Below, in pieces: positions 36,756 to 45,547 of a DNA stretch of 64,000 nt. The notes beneath the pieces were generated by a model. The model was not told the DNA's origin and ran no database searches. It saw only the letters and a program-made list of their open reading frames with translations. The translations under genes were made by a program, and so were the position numbers. The DNA comes from Pseudomonas neuropathica (GTDB taxonomy: Bacteria > Pseudomonadota > Gammaproteobacteria > Pseudomonadales > Pseudomonadaceae), in the NCBI RefSeq assembly GCF_015461835.1, contig NZ_JACOPX010000006.1, positions 186,001-250,000 on the forward strand. The letters are read 5' to 3'. Each line of letters begins with the position of its first letter. The stretch's first letter is position 1.

Positions 36756-37781
36756 ATGGTGTTGAACAAAGCTGCAACCGCGATCTTTTTTGCGGGACTG
36801 CTCAGCGTCACCGGTCAGGCTGCAATGGCTGCCGAGAGCGTGAACTTCGTCAGCTGGGGCGGAAGCACCCAGGATGCGCAGAAACAGGCCTGGGCCGATC
36901 CGTTCAGCAAGGCCAGCGGCATCACCGTCGTGCAGGACGGCCCGACCGACTACGGCAAACTCAAAGCCATGGTCGAGAGCGGCAACGTGCAGTGGGACGT
37001 GGTCGATGTCGAAGCCGATTTCGCCCTGCGCGCGGCCGCTGAAGGCCTGCTCGAACCCCTCGATTTCAAAGTGATTCAGCGCGACAAGATCGACCCGCGC
37101 TTCGTCAGCGATCACGGCGTCGGCTCGTTCTTCTTCTCCTTCGTCCTCGGCTACAACGAGGGCAAACTCGGCGCCAACAAGCCGCAGGACTGGAGCGCCC
37201 TGTTCGACACCAAAACCTACCCCGGCAAACGCGCCCTCTATAAATGGCCAAGCCCTGGCGTGCTCGAACTGGCGCTGCTGGCCGACGGCGTGCCTGCCGA
37301 CAAGCTCTACCCACTGGATCTGGATCGCGCCTTCAAGAAACTCGACACCATCAAGAAAGACATCGTCTGGTGGGGCGGCGGCGCGCAGTCGCAGCAACTG
37401 CTGGCGTCCGGTGAAGCGAGCATGGGCCAGTTCTGGAACGGTCGCATTCACGCCCTGCAAGAAGACGGCGCGCCGGTCGGCGTGAGCTGGAAACAGAACC
37501 TGGTCATGGCCGACATTCTGGTGATTCCAAAAGGCTCGAAAAACAAGGACGCAGCGATGAAGTTTCTCGCCAGCGCCAGCAGCGCCAAAGGCCAGGCCGA
37601 CTTCTCCAACCTGACCGCCTACGCCCCGGTCAACCTCGACAGTGTGGAGCGTCTGGATTCGACGCTGGCCCCCAACCTGCCGACTGCCTACGCTAAGGAT
37701 CAGATCACTCTTGATTTCGCGTACTGGGCCAAAAACGGCCAGGCCATCGCGACACGGTGGAACGAATGGCTGGTCAAATGA
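36756..37781 (+). CDS. ABC transporter substrate-binding protein, polyamine/opine (PotD-like) family
   Basis: 341 residues from the ATG at 36756, with GAGGGCG upstream. The signal peptide MVLNKAATAIFFAGLLSVTG ends at about QAAMAAES. The mature part begins VNFVSWGGSTQDAQKQAWAD, as in PotD-like binding proteins, and contains YGKLKAMVESGNVQWDVVDV and FVLGYNEGKLG. It binds the imported solute in the periplasm. Ligands of this family are polyamines and related small amines or organic anions. It overlaps the first permease by 4 bp. Confidence 0.88.
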   Translation: MVLNKAATAIFFAGLLSVTGQAAMAAESVNFVSWGGSTQDAQKQAWADPFSKASGITVVQDGPTDYGKLKAMVESGNVQWDVVDVEADFALRAAAEGLLEPLDFKVIQRDKIDPRFVSDHGVGSFFFSFVLGYNEGKLGANKPQDWSALFDTKTYPGKRALYKWPSPGVLELALLADGVPADKLYPLDLDRAFKKLDTIKKDIVWWGGGAQSQQLLASGEASMGQFWNGRIHALQEDGAPVGVSWKQNLVMADILVIPKGSKNKDAAMKFLASASSAKGQADFSNLTAYAPVNLDSVERLDSTLAPNLPTAYAKDQITLDFAYWAKNGQAIATRWNEWLVK

Positions 37782-38725
37782 AAATGGCGGCCACCGCGTC
37801 CCGTCCCTCCACTGCCACCGGGAGCGCCGCAAGCGCTGCCGGCTCGGCCCACGGAACACAGGCGGTTGCGATGCAGCAAGCCCCGTCCCTCAGACAACGC
37901 TGGCGCGGCGCCGGCAATCTCGCTCCGGCGCTGCTGTTCATCGGCCTGTTCTTTCTCGCGCCGTTGATCGGCCTGCTGTTGCGCGGCGTGCTTGAACCGA
38001 CGCCAGGCCTTGGCAACTATGAACAACTGTTCGCCAATTCGGCGTATGCCCGCGTGCTGCTCAACACCTTTTCGGTGGCCGGGCTGGTAACGCTGTTCAG
38101 CCTGCTGCTGGGCTTTCCGCTGGCCTGGGCGATCACTCTGGTGCCGCGCGGCTGGGGACGCTGGATTCTCAACATCGTGCTGTTGTCGATGTGGACCAGC
38201 CTGCTCGCCCGCACCTATTCGTGGCTGGTGCTGCTGCAAGCGTCCGGCGTGATCAACAAGGCTCTGATGGCGCTGGGCATCATCGATCAGCCGCTGGAAA
38301 TGGTGCACAACCTCACCGGCGTGGTGATCGGCATGAGCTACATCATGATCCCCTTCATCGTCCTGCCGTTGCAGGCCACCATGCAGGCCATCGACCCGAT
38401 GATTCTGCAGGCCGGATCGATTTGCGGCGCCAGTCCGTGGACCAACTTCTTCCGGGTGTTCCTGCCGCTGTGCCGGCCGGGCCTGGCCTCCGGTGGCTTG
38501 ATGGTGTTCGTGATGTCGCTCGGTTACTACGTGACCCCGGCACTGCTCGGCGGCGCGCAGAACATGATGCTGCCGGAGTTCATCATTCAGCAGGTGCAAT
38601 CGTTCCTCAACTGGGGCCTGGCCAGTGCCGGCGCCGCGTTGCTGATCGCGATCACTTTGGTGCTGTTCTACTTCTACCTGAAGCTTCAGCCGGAATCCCC
38701 GGTTGGCGCCAGCAACGCGAGGTAA
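37778..38725 (+). CDS. ABC transporter permease 1 (PotB-like)
   Basis: 315 residues from the ATG at 37778 that overlaps the binding-protein stop. Residues 1-~45 form an unusual Ala/Ser/Thr-rich cytoplasmic extension. An internal ATG at 37871 (MQQAPSLRQRW) could be the real start but has a poor ribosome site. About six transmembrane helices follow, with the ATPase-contact EAA-like loop DPMILQAGSICGASPWTNFF RVFLP. It pairs with permease 2 to form the channel. Confidence 0.87.
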   Translation: MKMAATASRPSTATGSAASAAGSAHGTQAVAMQQAPSLRQRWRGAGNLAPALLFIGLFFLAPLIGLLLRGVLEPTPGLGNYEQLFANSAYARVLLNTFSVAGLVTLFSLLLGFPLAWAITLVPRGWGRWILNIVLLSMWTSLLARTYSWLVLLQASGVINKALMALGIIDQPLEMVHNLTGVVIGMSYIMIPFIVLPLQATMQAIDPMILQAGSICGASPWTNFFRVFLPLCRPGLASGGLMVFVMSLGYYVTPALLGGAQNMMLPEFIIQQVQSFLNWGLASAGAALLIAITLVLFYFYLKLQPESPVGASNAR

Positions 38726-38731
38726 GCCGAC

Positions 38732-39541
38732 ATGCTCCTGACTCCCAATGCGATGAGCCGGCGCATGCGCTTCGGCCTCTACGCCACCACCGGGCTGATC
38801 GGTCTGTTCCTGCTGTTGCCGATCGTGTTTATCGTGCTGCTGTCGTTCGGCTCCTCGCAGTGGCTGGTGTTTCCGCCACCGGGCTGGACGCTGAAATGGT
38901 ACGGCCAGTTCTTCTCCAACCCCGATTGGATGAACGCCGCAGCGGCCAGCCTCAAGGTCGCCGTGCTCACCACGATCTGCGCCGTGGCCCTCGGTTTGCC
39001 GACTGCGTTTGCGCTGGTGCGCGGACGTTTTCCGGGCCGGGAAATGCTCTACGGCCTGTTCACCCTGCCGATGATCGTGCCGCTGGTGATCATCGCCGTG
39101 GCGGTGTACGCGCTGTTTCTCAAGCTCGGTTACACCGGGACGATGTTCGCGTTTGTCGTCAGCCATGTGATCGTCGCGCTGCCGTTCACGATTATCTCAA
39201 TCATCAACTCACTGAAGCTGTTCGATCAGTCGATTGAAGACGCGGCGGTGATTTGCGGTGCTTCACGCCTGCAAGCGGTGTTCAAAGTGACATTCCCGGC
39301 GATTCGTCCGGGCATGGTTGCCGGCGCCCTCTTCGCTTTCCTCGTGTCGTGGGACGAAGTGGTGCTCAGCGTGATGATGGCCAGCCCGACCCTGCAAACC
39401 CTTCCCGTAAAAATGTGGACCACCCTGCGCCAGGACCTGACGCCAGTGATCGCCGTCGCTTCGACGCTGCTGATCGGCTTGTCTGTTTTGGTCATGGTCA
39501 TCGCCGCCGCGCTGCGCCGGCGCAACGAAATCAGCGCCTGA
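38732..39541 (+). CDS. ABC transporter permease 2 (PotC-like)
   Basis: 269 residues with about six transmembrane helices. The EAA loop is DQSIEDAAVICGASRLQAVF KVTFPAIRPG. The last periplasmic/membrane segment FAFLVSWDEVVLS is typical of PotC-type permeases. It starts 6 bp after permease 1. Confidence 0.9.
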   Translation: MLLTPNAMSRRMRFGLYATTGLIGLFLLLPIVFIVLLSFGSSQWLVFPPPGWTLKWYGQFFSNPDWMNAAAASLKVAVLTTICAVALGLPTAFALVRGRFPGREMLYGLFTLPMIVPLVIIAVAVYALFLKLGYTGTMFAFVVSHVIVALPFTIISIINSLKLFDQSIEDAAVICGASRLQAVFKVTFPAIRPGMVAGALFAFLVSWDEVVLSVMMASPTLQTLPVKMWTTLRQDLTPVIAVASTLLIGLSVLVMVIAAALRRRNEISA

Positions 39542-39558
39542 GCGCCCAGGAGTACGAC

Positions 39559-40713
39559 ATGAGTGCCGTGATCAAAGACGCTTCCCAGCAGAATGACAAA
39601 CCCCTGGTCAGCCTGCGCAATCTGAACAAACACTACGGTGACTTTGCTGCCGTGGACAACATCTCGCTGGACATCAAGGACGGTGAATTCCTCACCTTCC
39701 TCGGCTCCAGCGGCTCAGGTAAAAGCACCACGCTGTCGATGCTCGCCGGGTTTGAAACGCCGAGCAGCGGCGAGATCCTCGTCAACGGTCAGTCGCTGGT
39801 GAATGTGCCTCCGCACAAGCGTGACATCGGCATGGTGTTCCAGCGTTATTCGCTGTTCCCGCATTTGTCGGTGCGCGACAACATCGCCTTTCCTTTGGCG
39901 ATCCGCAAACTGGCCGCCGCCGAGCGCGACAAGCGTGTCGATGCCATGCTGAAACTGGTGCAGTTGGAACAGTTCGCGCATCGCCGCCCTTCGCAACTGT
40001 CTGGCGGCCAGCAGCAACGTGTCGCCATTGCCCGGGCGCTGGTCTATGAGCCACGCATTCTGCTGATGGACGAACCACTCGGAGCGCTGGATAAAAAGCT
40101 GCGTGAAGATCTGCAGGATGAGTTGCGCCAACTGCATCGTCGCCTGGGCATCACCATTGTTTACGTGACCCACGACCAGGAAGAAGCCATGCGTTTGTCC
40201 CAGCGCATTGCGATTTTCAGTCATGGCAAGATTGTTGGTCTGGGCAGTGGTTATGACCTTTATCAGAACCCGCCGAATGCGTTTGTGGCGTCGTTCCTGG
40301 GCAACTCGAACTTCCTCAAGCTCAAGGCGCAGGGCAATGCGGCGGCTTCGTTTGAAGGGCAGTCATTGTCGATTCGCCTGACCGCTGGGTTGCACACTGA
40401 TCAGGATGTGTTGCTGATGGTGCGGCCGGAAAAGGCACTGGCGTTGAGCGTGGCGCAGGCGATCAGCGAACCGCTGCCGTCGGGGTGGAACGAGGTTTCA
40501 GCGAAGGTTGTAGAGGTGCTGTTTCTCGGTGAGAGCCAGACTTGCAGCGTGGTCACTTCGGGCGGCACTTCGATGACGGTCAAAGCGTTGTCCGCCGCCG
40601 GCATGCCGCTCCAGGCCGGGGATCCGGTGCAAGTACGCTGGGCCACCGCTGATGCCTGCGTTTACACCGAGTGGACCGACGGCGACCTGAACAAGGCTGC
40701 GGGTGCTCACTGA
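39559..40713 (+). CDS. ABC transporter ATP-binding protein (PotA-like)
   Basis: 384 residues from the ATG at 39559, with CCCAGGAGTACG upstream. Walker A GSSGSGKSTT, Q-loop VFQRYSLFPHLSV, signature LSGGQQQRVAIARAL, Walker B LLMDEPLGALD and the switch VTHDQEEAM are all present. A C-terminal TOBE-like region spans residues ~275-375. It is last in the importer operon; repeat DNA follows, with no clear terminator. Confidence 0.92.
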   Translation: MSAVIKDASQQNDKPLVSLRNLNKHYGDFAAVDNISLDIKDGEFLTFLGSSGSGKSTTLSMLAGFETPSSGEILVNGQSLVNVPPHKRDIGMVFQRYSLFPHLSVRDNIAFPLAIRKLAAAERDKRVDAMLKLVQLEQFAHRRPSQLSGGQQQRVAIARALVYEPRILLMDEPLGALDKKLREDLQDELRQLHRRLGITIVYVTHDQEEAMRLSQRIAIFSHGKIVGLGSGYDLYQNPPNAFVASFLGNSNFLKLKAQGNAAASFEGQSLSIRLTAGLHTDQDVLLMVRPEKALALSVAQAISEPLPSGWNEVSAKVVEVLFLGESQTCSVVTSGGTSMTVKALSAAGMPLQAGDPVQVRWATADACVYTEWTDGDLNKAAGAH

Positions 40714-40736
40714 TAGCGTTTTGTCTGTGAGATTTA

Positions 40737-40898
40737 CCCCCTCACCCCTGCCCTCTCCCCCAGTGGGGGCGAGGGGGAAAGGGAGCCGATCTTCATGCTG
40801 TTCAAAACCCGGGTTCGACTCGGTATCCCAAGTCGGCGTAACTCATCCAGACAACTCGGTCAGTCCCCTCTCCCTCTGGGAGAGGGTTAGGGTGAGGG
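40737..40898. repeat. Interspersed repeat with CCCTCACCC/GGGTGAGGG ends (copy 2)
   Basis: About 162 bp, related to 25400-25576. The right end CAGTCCCCTCTCCCTCTGGG is nearly identical; the left end is more diverged (CCCCTCACCCCTGCCCTCTC). It fills the convergent gap between the ABC ATPase and map genes. Confidence 0.7.
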
Positions 40899-40915
40899 AA
40901 ACAGTCGACGCGGTA

Positions 40916-41707
40916 TCAGACAATAGCGCGGTAGCCTTCGATTTCATCCGGCCACGCGGTCAAGATTTCAAACCCCGTCTCCGTCACCGCCACCATATGC
41001 TCCCACTGCGCCGACAACGAGCCATCCTTGGTCAACACCGTCCAGCCATCTGCCATGTTCTTTACATGACGCTTGCCGGCATTAAGCATCGGCTCCACGG
41101 TAAAAATCATCCCGGCCTTGAGCTTCATGCCCTGATTCGGAAAGCCGTAATGCAGGATCTGCGGCTCATCGTGATAGACCTTGCCGATGCCGTGTCCGCA
41201 GTACTCGCGCACCACGCTGAAGCCTTCTTTCTCCGCCAGGCTCTGGATCGCATGGCCGATATCGCCCAGCGTGGCGCCCGGTTTTACCATGCGAATGCCC
41301 GCGCACATCGCCTCGTAGGTGGTCTTGATCAGGTGCTGCGCTTCAGGTGTCGCCTCACCGACCACGTACATGCGGCTGGTGTCGCCGAACCAGCCGTCCT
41401 TGATCACCGCGATATCGAGATTGACGATATCGCCATCCTTCAGCGGTGTGCCCGACGGGATGCCATGACACACCACATCGTTGACCGAGGCGCAGACGGT
41501 TTTCGGAAAGCCGTGATAACCGACGTTGGCCGGCACTGCTTTTTGCACATTGACGATGTAGTCGTTGCACAGTTGATCGAGCTGATCAGTGGTGACGCCC
41601 GCCTTCACATGCGGCACCAGCATGGCCAGCACTTCAGCGGCGAGTTTGCCGGCAGCACGCGATTGGGCGATGTCGGCCGGGGTGTTGATCTTGATCTGGT
41701 TTCTCAT
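40916..41707 (-). CDS. map: Methionine aminopeptidase type I
   Basis: 263 residues from the ATG at 41707 (MRNQIKINTPADIAQSRAAG). Metal ligands of the family are visible in VNLDIAVIKDGWFGDTSRMY (two Asp), GHGIGKVYHDEP (His), TVEPMLN (Glu) and WEHMVAV-type EHMV (Glu), with the substrate histidine in YHGFPK. It removes the initiator methionine. It is translationally coupled (ATGA) to a ParD-like gene rather than to rpsB/tsf, so it is probably a second, accessory copy. Confidence 0.93.
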   Translation of the reverse strand: MRNQIKINTPADIAQSRAAGKLAAEVLAMLVPHVKAGVTTDQLDQLCNDYIVNVQKAVPANVGYHGFPKTVCASVNDVVCHGIPSGTPLKDGDIVNLDIAVIKDGWFGDTSRMYVVGEATPEAQHLIKTTYEAMCAGIRMVKPGATLGDIGHAIQSLAEKEGFSVVREYCGHGIGKVYHDEPQILHYGFPNQGMKLKAGMIFTVEPMLNAGKRHVKNMADGWTVLTKDGSLSAQWEHMVAVTETGFEILTAWPDEIEGYRAIV

Positions 41708-41931
41708 GCGCTGACGGCTTCCTGAGTCAGTTGTTGCAAATCCAGCCCGCCGTTCTGTTCGGCGCGGATCAGCAAGCGGCAAATGGCGCTGTGGTCGAGG
41801 TTAGGATGCAATTCGGCGAGCATGCCGATGCGCATCCAGTGCTCGGCCTGCGCGTTGATCGAGCGGCTGAGGGCGTTGCTGGAGATACGCAGGTTCTCGT
41901 GCATGTCCTCTGAAATCTTTACGATGCCCAT
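41704..41931 (-). CDS. ParD-like antitoxin-family protein
   Basis: 75 residues, starting MGIVKISEDMHENLRISSNA with the ribbon-helix-helix pattern (VKISEDMHENLR, SINAQAEHWMRIG) typical of ParD-like proteins. No ParE or RelE toxin is adjacent; the partner in the overlapping frame is methionine aminopeptidase. The AT-rich upstream stretch at ~41945-41970 (TGTATATGTAACGTATATTA) could hold promoter or autoregulatory sites. Confidence 0.78.
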   Translation of the reverse strand: MGIVKISEDMHENLRISSNALSRSINAQAEHWMRIGMLAELHPNLDHSAICRLLIRAEQNGGLDLQQLTQEAVSA

Positions 41932-41995
41932 ATATGAATCCGATACGATGTGTATATGTAACGTATATTAGCCAAGCCTCAAGCGAAATTGCAAA

Positions 41996-42853
41996 TCAAC
42001 TCAGCGCCGCGTCGAAAAACGATGAGATGAGCCGACTGGAACGCCGCTCGGCCAGACAGTACAGATAGGTCTCGGTAAACAGCTCTTCGCCTTCGATTCT
42101 GATCGTGCGGATGTTCGGGTCGGCAATGAACTCCGCTTCTGAAACCACCCCCAACCCCAGCCCACGCACCACCGCCTCACGTAGCGCCTCGCGACTGCCA
42201 ATTTCCATGGCGATACGCGGTTTGACCTGCGCCGCATTCAGTGCCTGCTCCAACACCAGCCGTGTGGTCGAACCGGGCTCACGTTGCAGCAGGCGCTGCC
42301 CTTCCAACTCCTCCAGCCGCACGCTGCCACGATTGGCCAGTGGATGTTCATGGTGGGCGAACAATATGATCGCGTGCCGCGCATAACGCACCGAACACAA
42401 CGCCGGATCATCCTGCCGCCCCGCCAGCACGGCGATGTCGGTCACATAGTTTTCCAGATCCGACAGCACCTGTGCCGAGTTACCCACGCGGATCGACACG
42501 TCGATGTTCGGGTGTTGTTGCAAATAGCTGTCGACCATCTCGATCACATGAAACGGCCCCACCGCACCGACCTTGAGCTGGCCGCTGTCGAGCCGCCCGG
42601 AATCGCGCAGCAGGTTGTGCGCCTCCAGTTCCAGCAAGGCGATGCGCTGAGCGATAGGCAGCAATTGCCGCCCAACATCCGACAGCTCGATCCGCCGCCC
42701 ACGGCGATGGAACAGCTCAACATTGTGCTGGCGTTCCAAGGCCTGCACCTGAGTGGTCAGCGTCGGTTGGCTCAATCCCGACGCCCGCGCCCCGGCACTG
42801 AAACTGCCGTGGCGGGCGACAGCGAGAAAGGCCCGTAGTTTGGCGCTGGACAT
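41996..42853 (-). CDS. LysR-family regulator (phosphonate/2-AEP catabolism type)
   Basis: 285 residues. The N-terminal HTH has LRAFLAVARHGSFSAGARAS, GLSQPTLTTQVQALERQ and FHRRGRRIELSDVG. The C-terminal effector domain follows (GAVGPFHVIEMVDSYLQQHP). The pattern resembles LysR proteins associated with 2-aminoethylphosphonate genes. It is divergent from phnD, and the palindrome CTGTCACGTGACAG in the shared gap is a candidate site. Confidence 0.85.
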   Translation of the reverse strand: MSSAKLRAFLAVARHGSFSAGARASGLSQPTLTTQVQALERQHNVELFHRRGRRIELSDVGRQLLPIAQRIALLELEAHNLLRDSGRLDSGQLKVGAVGPFHVIEMVDSYLQQHPNIDVSIRVGNSAQVLSDLENYVTDIAVLAGRQDDPALCSVRYARHAIILFAHHEHPLANRGSVRLEELEGQRLLQREPGSTTRLVLEQALNAAQVKPRIAMEIGSREALREAVVRGLGLGVVSEAEFIADPNIRTIRIEGEELFTETYLYCLAERRSSRLISSFFDAALS

Positions 42854-42908
42854 CCATAGACTCCATCAATAGTTAGCTGTCGTTTCGCATATTGAATTGA
42901 TTGAATGA

Positions 42909-42922
42909 CTGTCACGTGACAG
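42909..42922. promoter_or_regulatory. Perfect 14-bp palindrome in the lysR/phnD divergent promoter
   Basis: CTGTCACGTGACAG is self-complementary and sits 41 bp upstream of the phnD start and 56 bp upstream of the lysR start. It contains one CTGTCA PHO half-site on each strand, but in inverted not direct orientation, so a LysR or other dimeric regulator is more likely than PhoB. Confidence 0.45.
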
Positions 42923-42962
42923 ACCTAGCCTGTGGCAACTCCCAACCACACCGTGGAATGCC

Positions 42963-43829
42963 ATGAAAACAATCAAACAGTTTCTGCGTGCCGCCAGCCT
43001 TGCCGTACTTGCCCTGAGTGCCAGCCAGGTCTGGGCCAAGGACAAACTGACCATTGGCCTGATCCCCTCCGAAGACTCCCAGGCAATGATCGAATCGAGC
43101 AAACAAGTGCTCGACGATCTGCAAGCCAAAATCGGCATGCCGGTGGTGCCGTTCGTGGCCACCGACTACAACGGCATCATCGAAGCGCTGCGTTCGGGCA
43201 AGCTCGACGTCGCCTATCTCGGGCCGTTCTCCTACGTGCTGGCGACCTCGGTGGCGGATGTCGAGGCGTTCTCGGTGGCGGTGACCAAGAAGACCGGCCA
43301 GAGCGCGTACAAAAGCGTGATTCTGGCGCGCAAGGACAGCGGCATTCATTCGCTGGCCGACCTCAAGGGTCATACTTTCGCGTTCGTTGACCCGAGTTCG
43401 GCGTCCGGTCATCTGTTCCCGAAAGCAGGCCTTGAGCAGGCCGGTTTTGCTCCGGACAACCTGTTCAAACGGGTGATTTTCTCCGGCTCCCACGACGCCA
43501 GCATCCTCGCGGTGGAGAACAAGAAAGTTGACGCGGCAGCCGTGGCTGACCGCATCTTCGCCAGCGCCGTGGCCAAAGGTGTGGTGAAGCAGGATGACTT
43601 CGAAATCGTCTGGAGCTCCAAGCCGATCCCTGAGTCGCCGATGGTCTGGCGCAAGGCGCTCGATCCGGAACTGAAGAAGAAAGTCGCCGACGCGCTGGCC
43701 TCGATCAAGGACGTGCCGTGGGGTGATCAGGGCGTGCTCAATGGCTTCCAGCCCACCACCGACGCGTCGTATGACGTGGTGCGCGACACCGCCAAGGTGC
43801 TCGATCTAGATTTGCGGAGCATGAAATGA
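42963..43829 (+). CDS. phnD: Phosphonate ABC transporter, periplasmic binding protein
   Basis: 288 residues with a signal peptide (MKTIKQFLRAASLAVLALSA, cleavage near SQVWA). PhnD-family features include LTIGLIPSEDSQAMIESSKQ, the ligand-binding VAYLGPFSYVLA, FAFVDPSSASGHLFP and SKPIPESPMVWRKALDP. It captures alkylphosphonates such as 2-aminoethylphosphonate. It overlaps phnC by 4 bp. Confidence 0.92.
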   Translation: MKTIKQFLRAASLAVLALSASQVWAKDKLTIGLIPSEDSQAMIESSKQVLDDLQAKIGMPVVPFVATDYNGIIEALRSGKLDVAYLGPFSYVLATSVADVEAFSVAVTKKTGQSAYKSVILARKDSGIHSLADLKGHTFAFVDPSSASGHLFPKAGLEQAGFAPDNLFKRVIFSGSHDASILAVENKKVDAAAVADRIFASAVAKGVVKQDDFEIVWSSKPIPESPMVWRKALDPELKKKVADALASIKDVPWGDQGVLNGFQPTTDASYDVVRDTAKVLDLDLRSMK

Positions 43830-44617
43830 TCAGCATCCGCCAACTGACCAAACACTACGGCAGCAACCCGGTGTTGCGCGGCATCGACCTTGAAGTCGCT
43901 GCGGGCGAATTCGTCGTCGTGCTCGGTCAGTCTGGCGCCGGCAAATCGACCTTGCTGCGTTGCATCAATCGCTTGGCCCAAGCTGACAGCGGCACGTTGA
44001 ACGTCGCCGGTATCGACGCCCTCGCCTGCCCCGACACCAGCGTCCTGCGCCGTGAAGTCGCGATGATTTTTCAGCACCACAACATCGTGCCTCGCTTAAG
44101 CGTTTTGAAGAATGTGCTGACCGGTCGCCTCGGTTCCGTCGGCACCCTCGCCTCGATTCTGCAGCTGTTCCGCCGTGACGATGTGGCGCTGGCGATGCAA
44201 TGCCTGGAGCGCGTCGAACTGGCGCACAAGGCTAGCGAACGCACCGATTCGTTGTCTGGCGGACAAAAACAGCGCGTCGGTATTGCCCGCGCCTTGGCGC
44301 AACGGCCGAAGGTGATTCTGGCCGATGAACCGATTGCCAGCCTTGACCCGAAGACCGCGCGCCTGGTGTTGCAGTACTTGCGCGATGCCACCCGCGAGTT
44401 GGGCATCACCGTGCTGTGCAATCTGCATCAGGTCGAATACGCCCGAGAGTTCGGCGACCGAGTGGTCGGCCTCGCTCACGGCAATCTGGTGTTCGATGGC
44501 AAAGCGTCGAGCATGACCGACGCCGATCTGGCGCGAATCTATCCGGGGCAATCGGCGGAATCCGCCGCTGACGTCCCGACGCCCCCCCTGTCCTACCGCA
44601 CCGCCTCGAGGGCCTGA
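43826..44617 (+). CDS. phnC: Phosphonate ABC transporter, ATP-binding protein
   Basis: 263 residues. Walker A GQSGAGKSTLLRCIN, the PhnC-type Q-loop FQHHNIVPRLSVLKNVLTGR, signature LSGGQKQRVGIARAL, Walker B ILADEPIASLDP and switch histidine in LCNLHQVEYA. Order phnD-phnC-phnE, overlapping phnD (ATGA) and 2 bp before phnE. Confidence 0.93.
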   Translation: MISIRQLTKHYGSNPVLRGIDLEVAAGEFVVVLGQSGAGKSTLLRCINRLAQADSGTLNVAGIDALACPDTSVLRREVAMIFQHHNIVPRLSVLKNVLTGRLGSVGTLASILQLFRRDDVALAMQCLERVELAHKASERTDSLSGGQKQRVGIARALAQRPKVILADEPIASLDPKTARLVLQYLRDATRELGITVLCNLHQVEYAREFGDRVVGLAHGNLVFDGKASSMTDADLARIYPGQSAESAADVPTPPLSYRTASRA

Positions 44618-44619
44618 GC

Positions 44620-45438
44620 ATGCCATCGCAAAACTATCAGTGGGTCGGCGATCGGCCTCGTGGCCCGCGCAGTTGGCTGACCACCGGCGCCGTCGTCCTG
44701 ATCGTGCTGTGGACGCTGAACTGGAGCGCGCAAGGTGCGCAGCTCAGCCTCGGTGAACTGGCGGCGGGGTTGCCGCAGATCGGTGATTTCCTTTCGCGCA
44801 CCTTCCCCCCGGACCTGAGCATTCTTCCGCGCCTGGTCGCACCTGCGGTGGAGACTTTGCAGATTGCCATATGGGGCACCCTGCTCGGCGTGTTGCTGGC
44901 GATACCGCTGTCGTTTCTCGCGGCGCGCAATCTGAGCCGCGATCGCTGGGTGTTTCACGCCACGCGCCAGGCGCTGAATTTCACCCGCAGCATCAACGAA
45001 CTGATCCTCGCCCTGATCTTCGTCTCGGCAGTCGGCCTCGGGCCGTTTCCCGGCGTATTGGCGCTGGCGCTGCATGGCCTGGGCATGCTCGGCAAATTCT
45101 TCGCCGAGAGCATCGAAGAGATCGACCAAGGCCCGATTGAAGCGCTGCAAGCGACCGGTGCCCGGCCGTTGCAGGTAATCGTGTTTGGCGTTTTACCGCA
45201 GGTCATCACGGCGTGGATTGCGGTGATTCTGTACCGCTTCGAAGTCAATCTGCGCTCGGCCACCGTGCTGGGAATGGTCGGCGCCGGTGGCCTGGGTTTC
45301 GAACTGGTGAGCAGTCTGAAGCTGTTCAAATATCAGGAAACCGCGACCTGCATCATCGTCATCACTTTCATGGTGATCGTCGCCGACGCCGTATCGAGTC
45401 GACTGCGTGCCGCCATCCAGAGCGGTTCAACGCATTAA
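44620..45438 (+). CDS. phnE: Phosphonate ABC transporter, permease
   Basis: 272 residues with about five or six transmembrane segments. The permease motif is IEEIDQGPIEALQATGARPLQVIVFGVLPQ, followed by YRFEVNLRSATVLGMVGAGG, which is diagnostic of PhnE. It ends with VIVADAVSSRLR. It completes the importer. Confidence 0.93.
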   Translation: MPSQNYQWVGDRPRGPRSWLTTGAVVLIVLWTLNWSAQGAQLSLGELAAGLPQIGDFLSRTFPPDLSILPRLVAPAVETLQIAIWGTLLGVLLAIPLSFLAARNLSRDRWVFHATRQALNFTRSINELILALIFVSAVGLGPFPGVLALALHGLGMLGKFFAESIEEIDQGPIEALQATGARPLQVIVFGVLPQVITAWIAVILYRFEVNLRSATVLGMVGAGGLGFELVSSLKLFKYQETATCIIVITFMVIVADAVSSRLRAAIQSGSTH

Positions 45439-45547
45439 CCGCCGATGTTATCGGTTCAGCCGATTCAAACCTGCGATTTATCGATTTGTACCGTTGTCGA
45501 CCGCCATCGAGTATGTGGCCACACGACAACAACAAGAAGGATCCACC

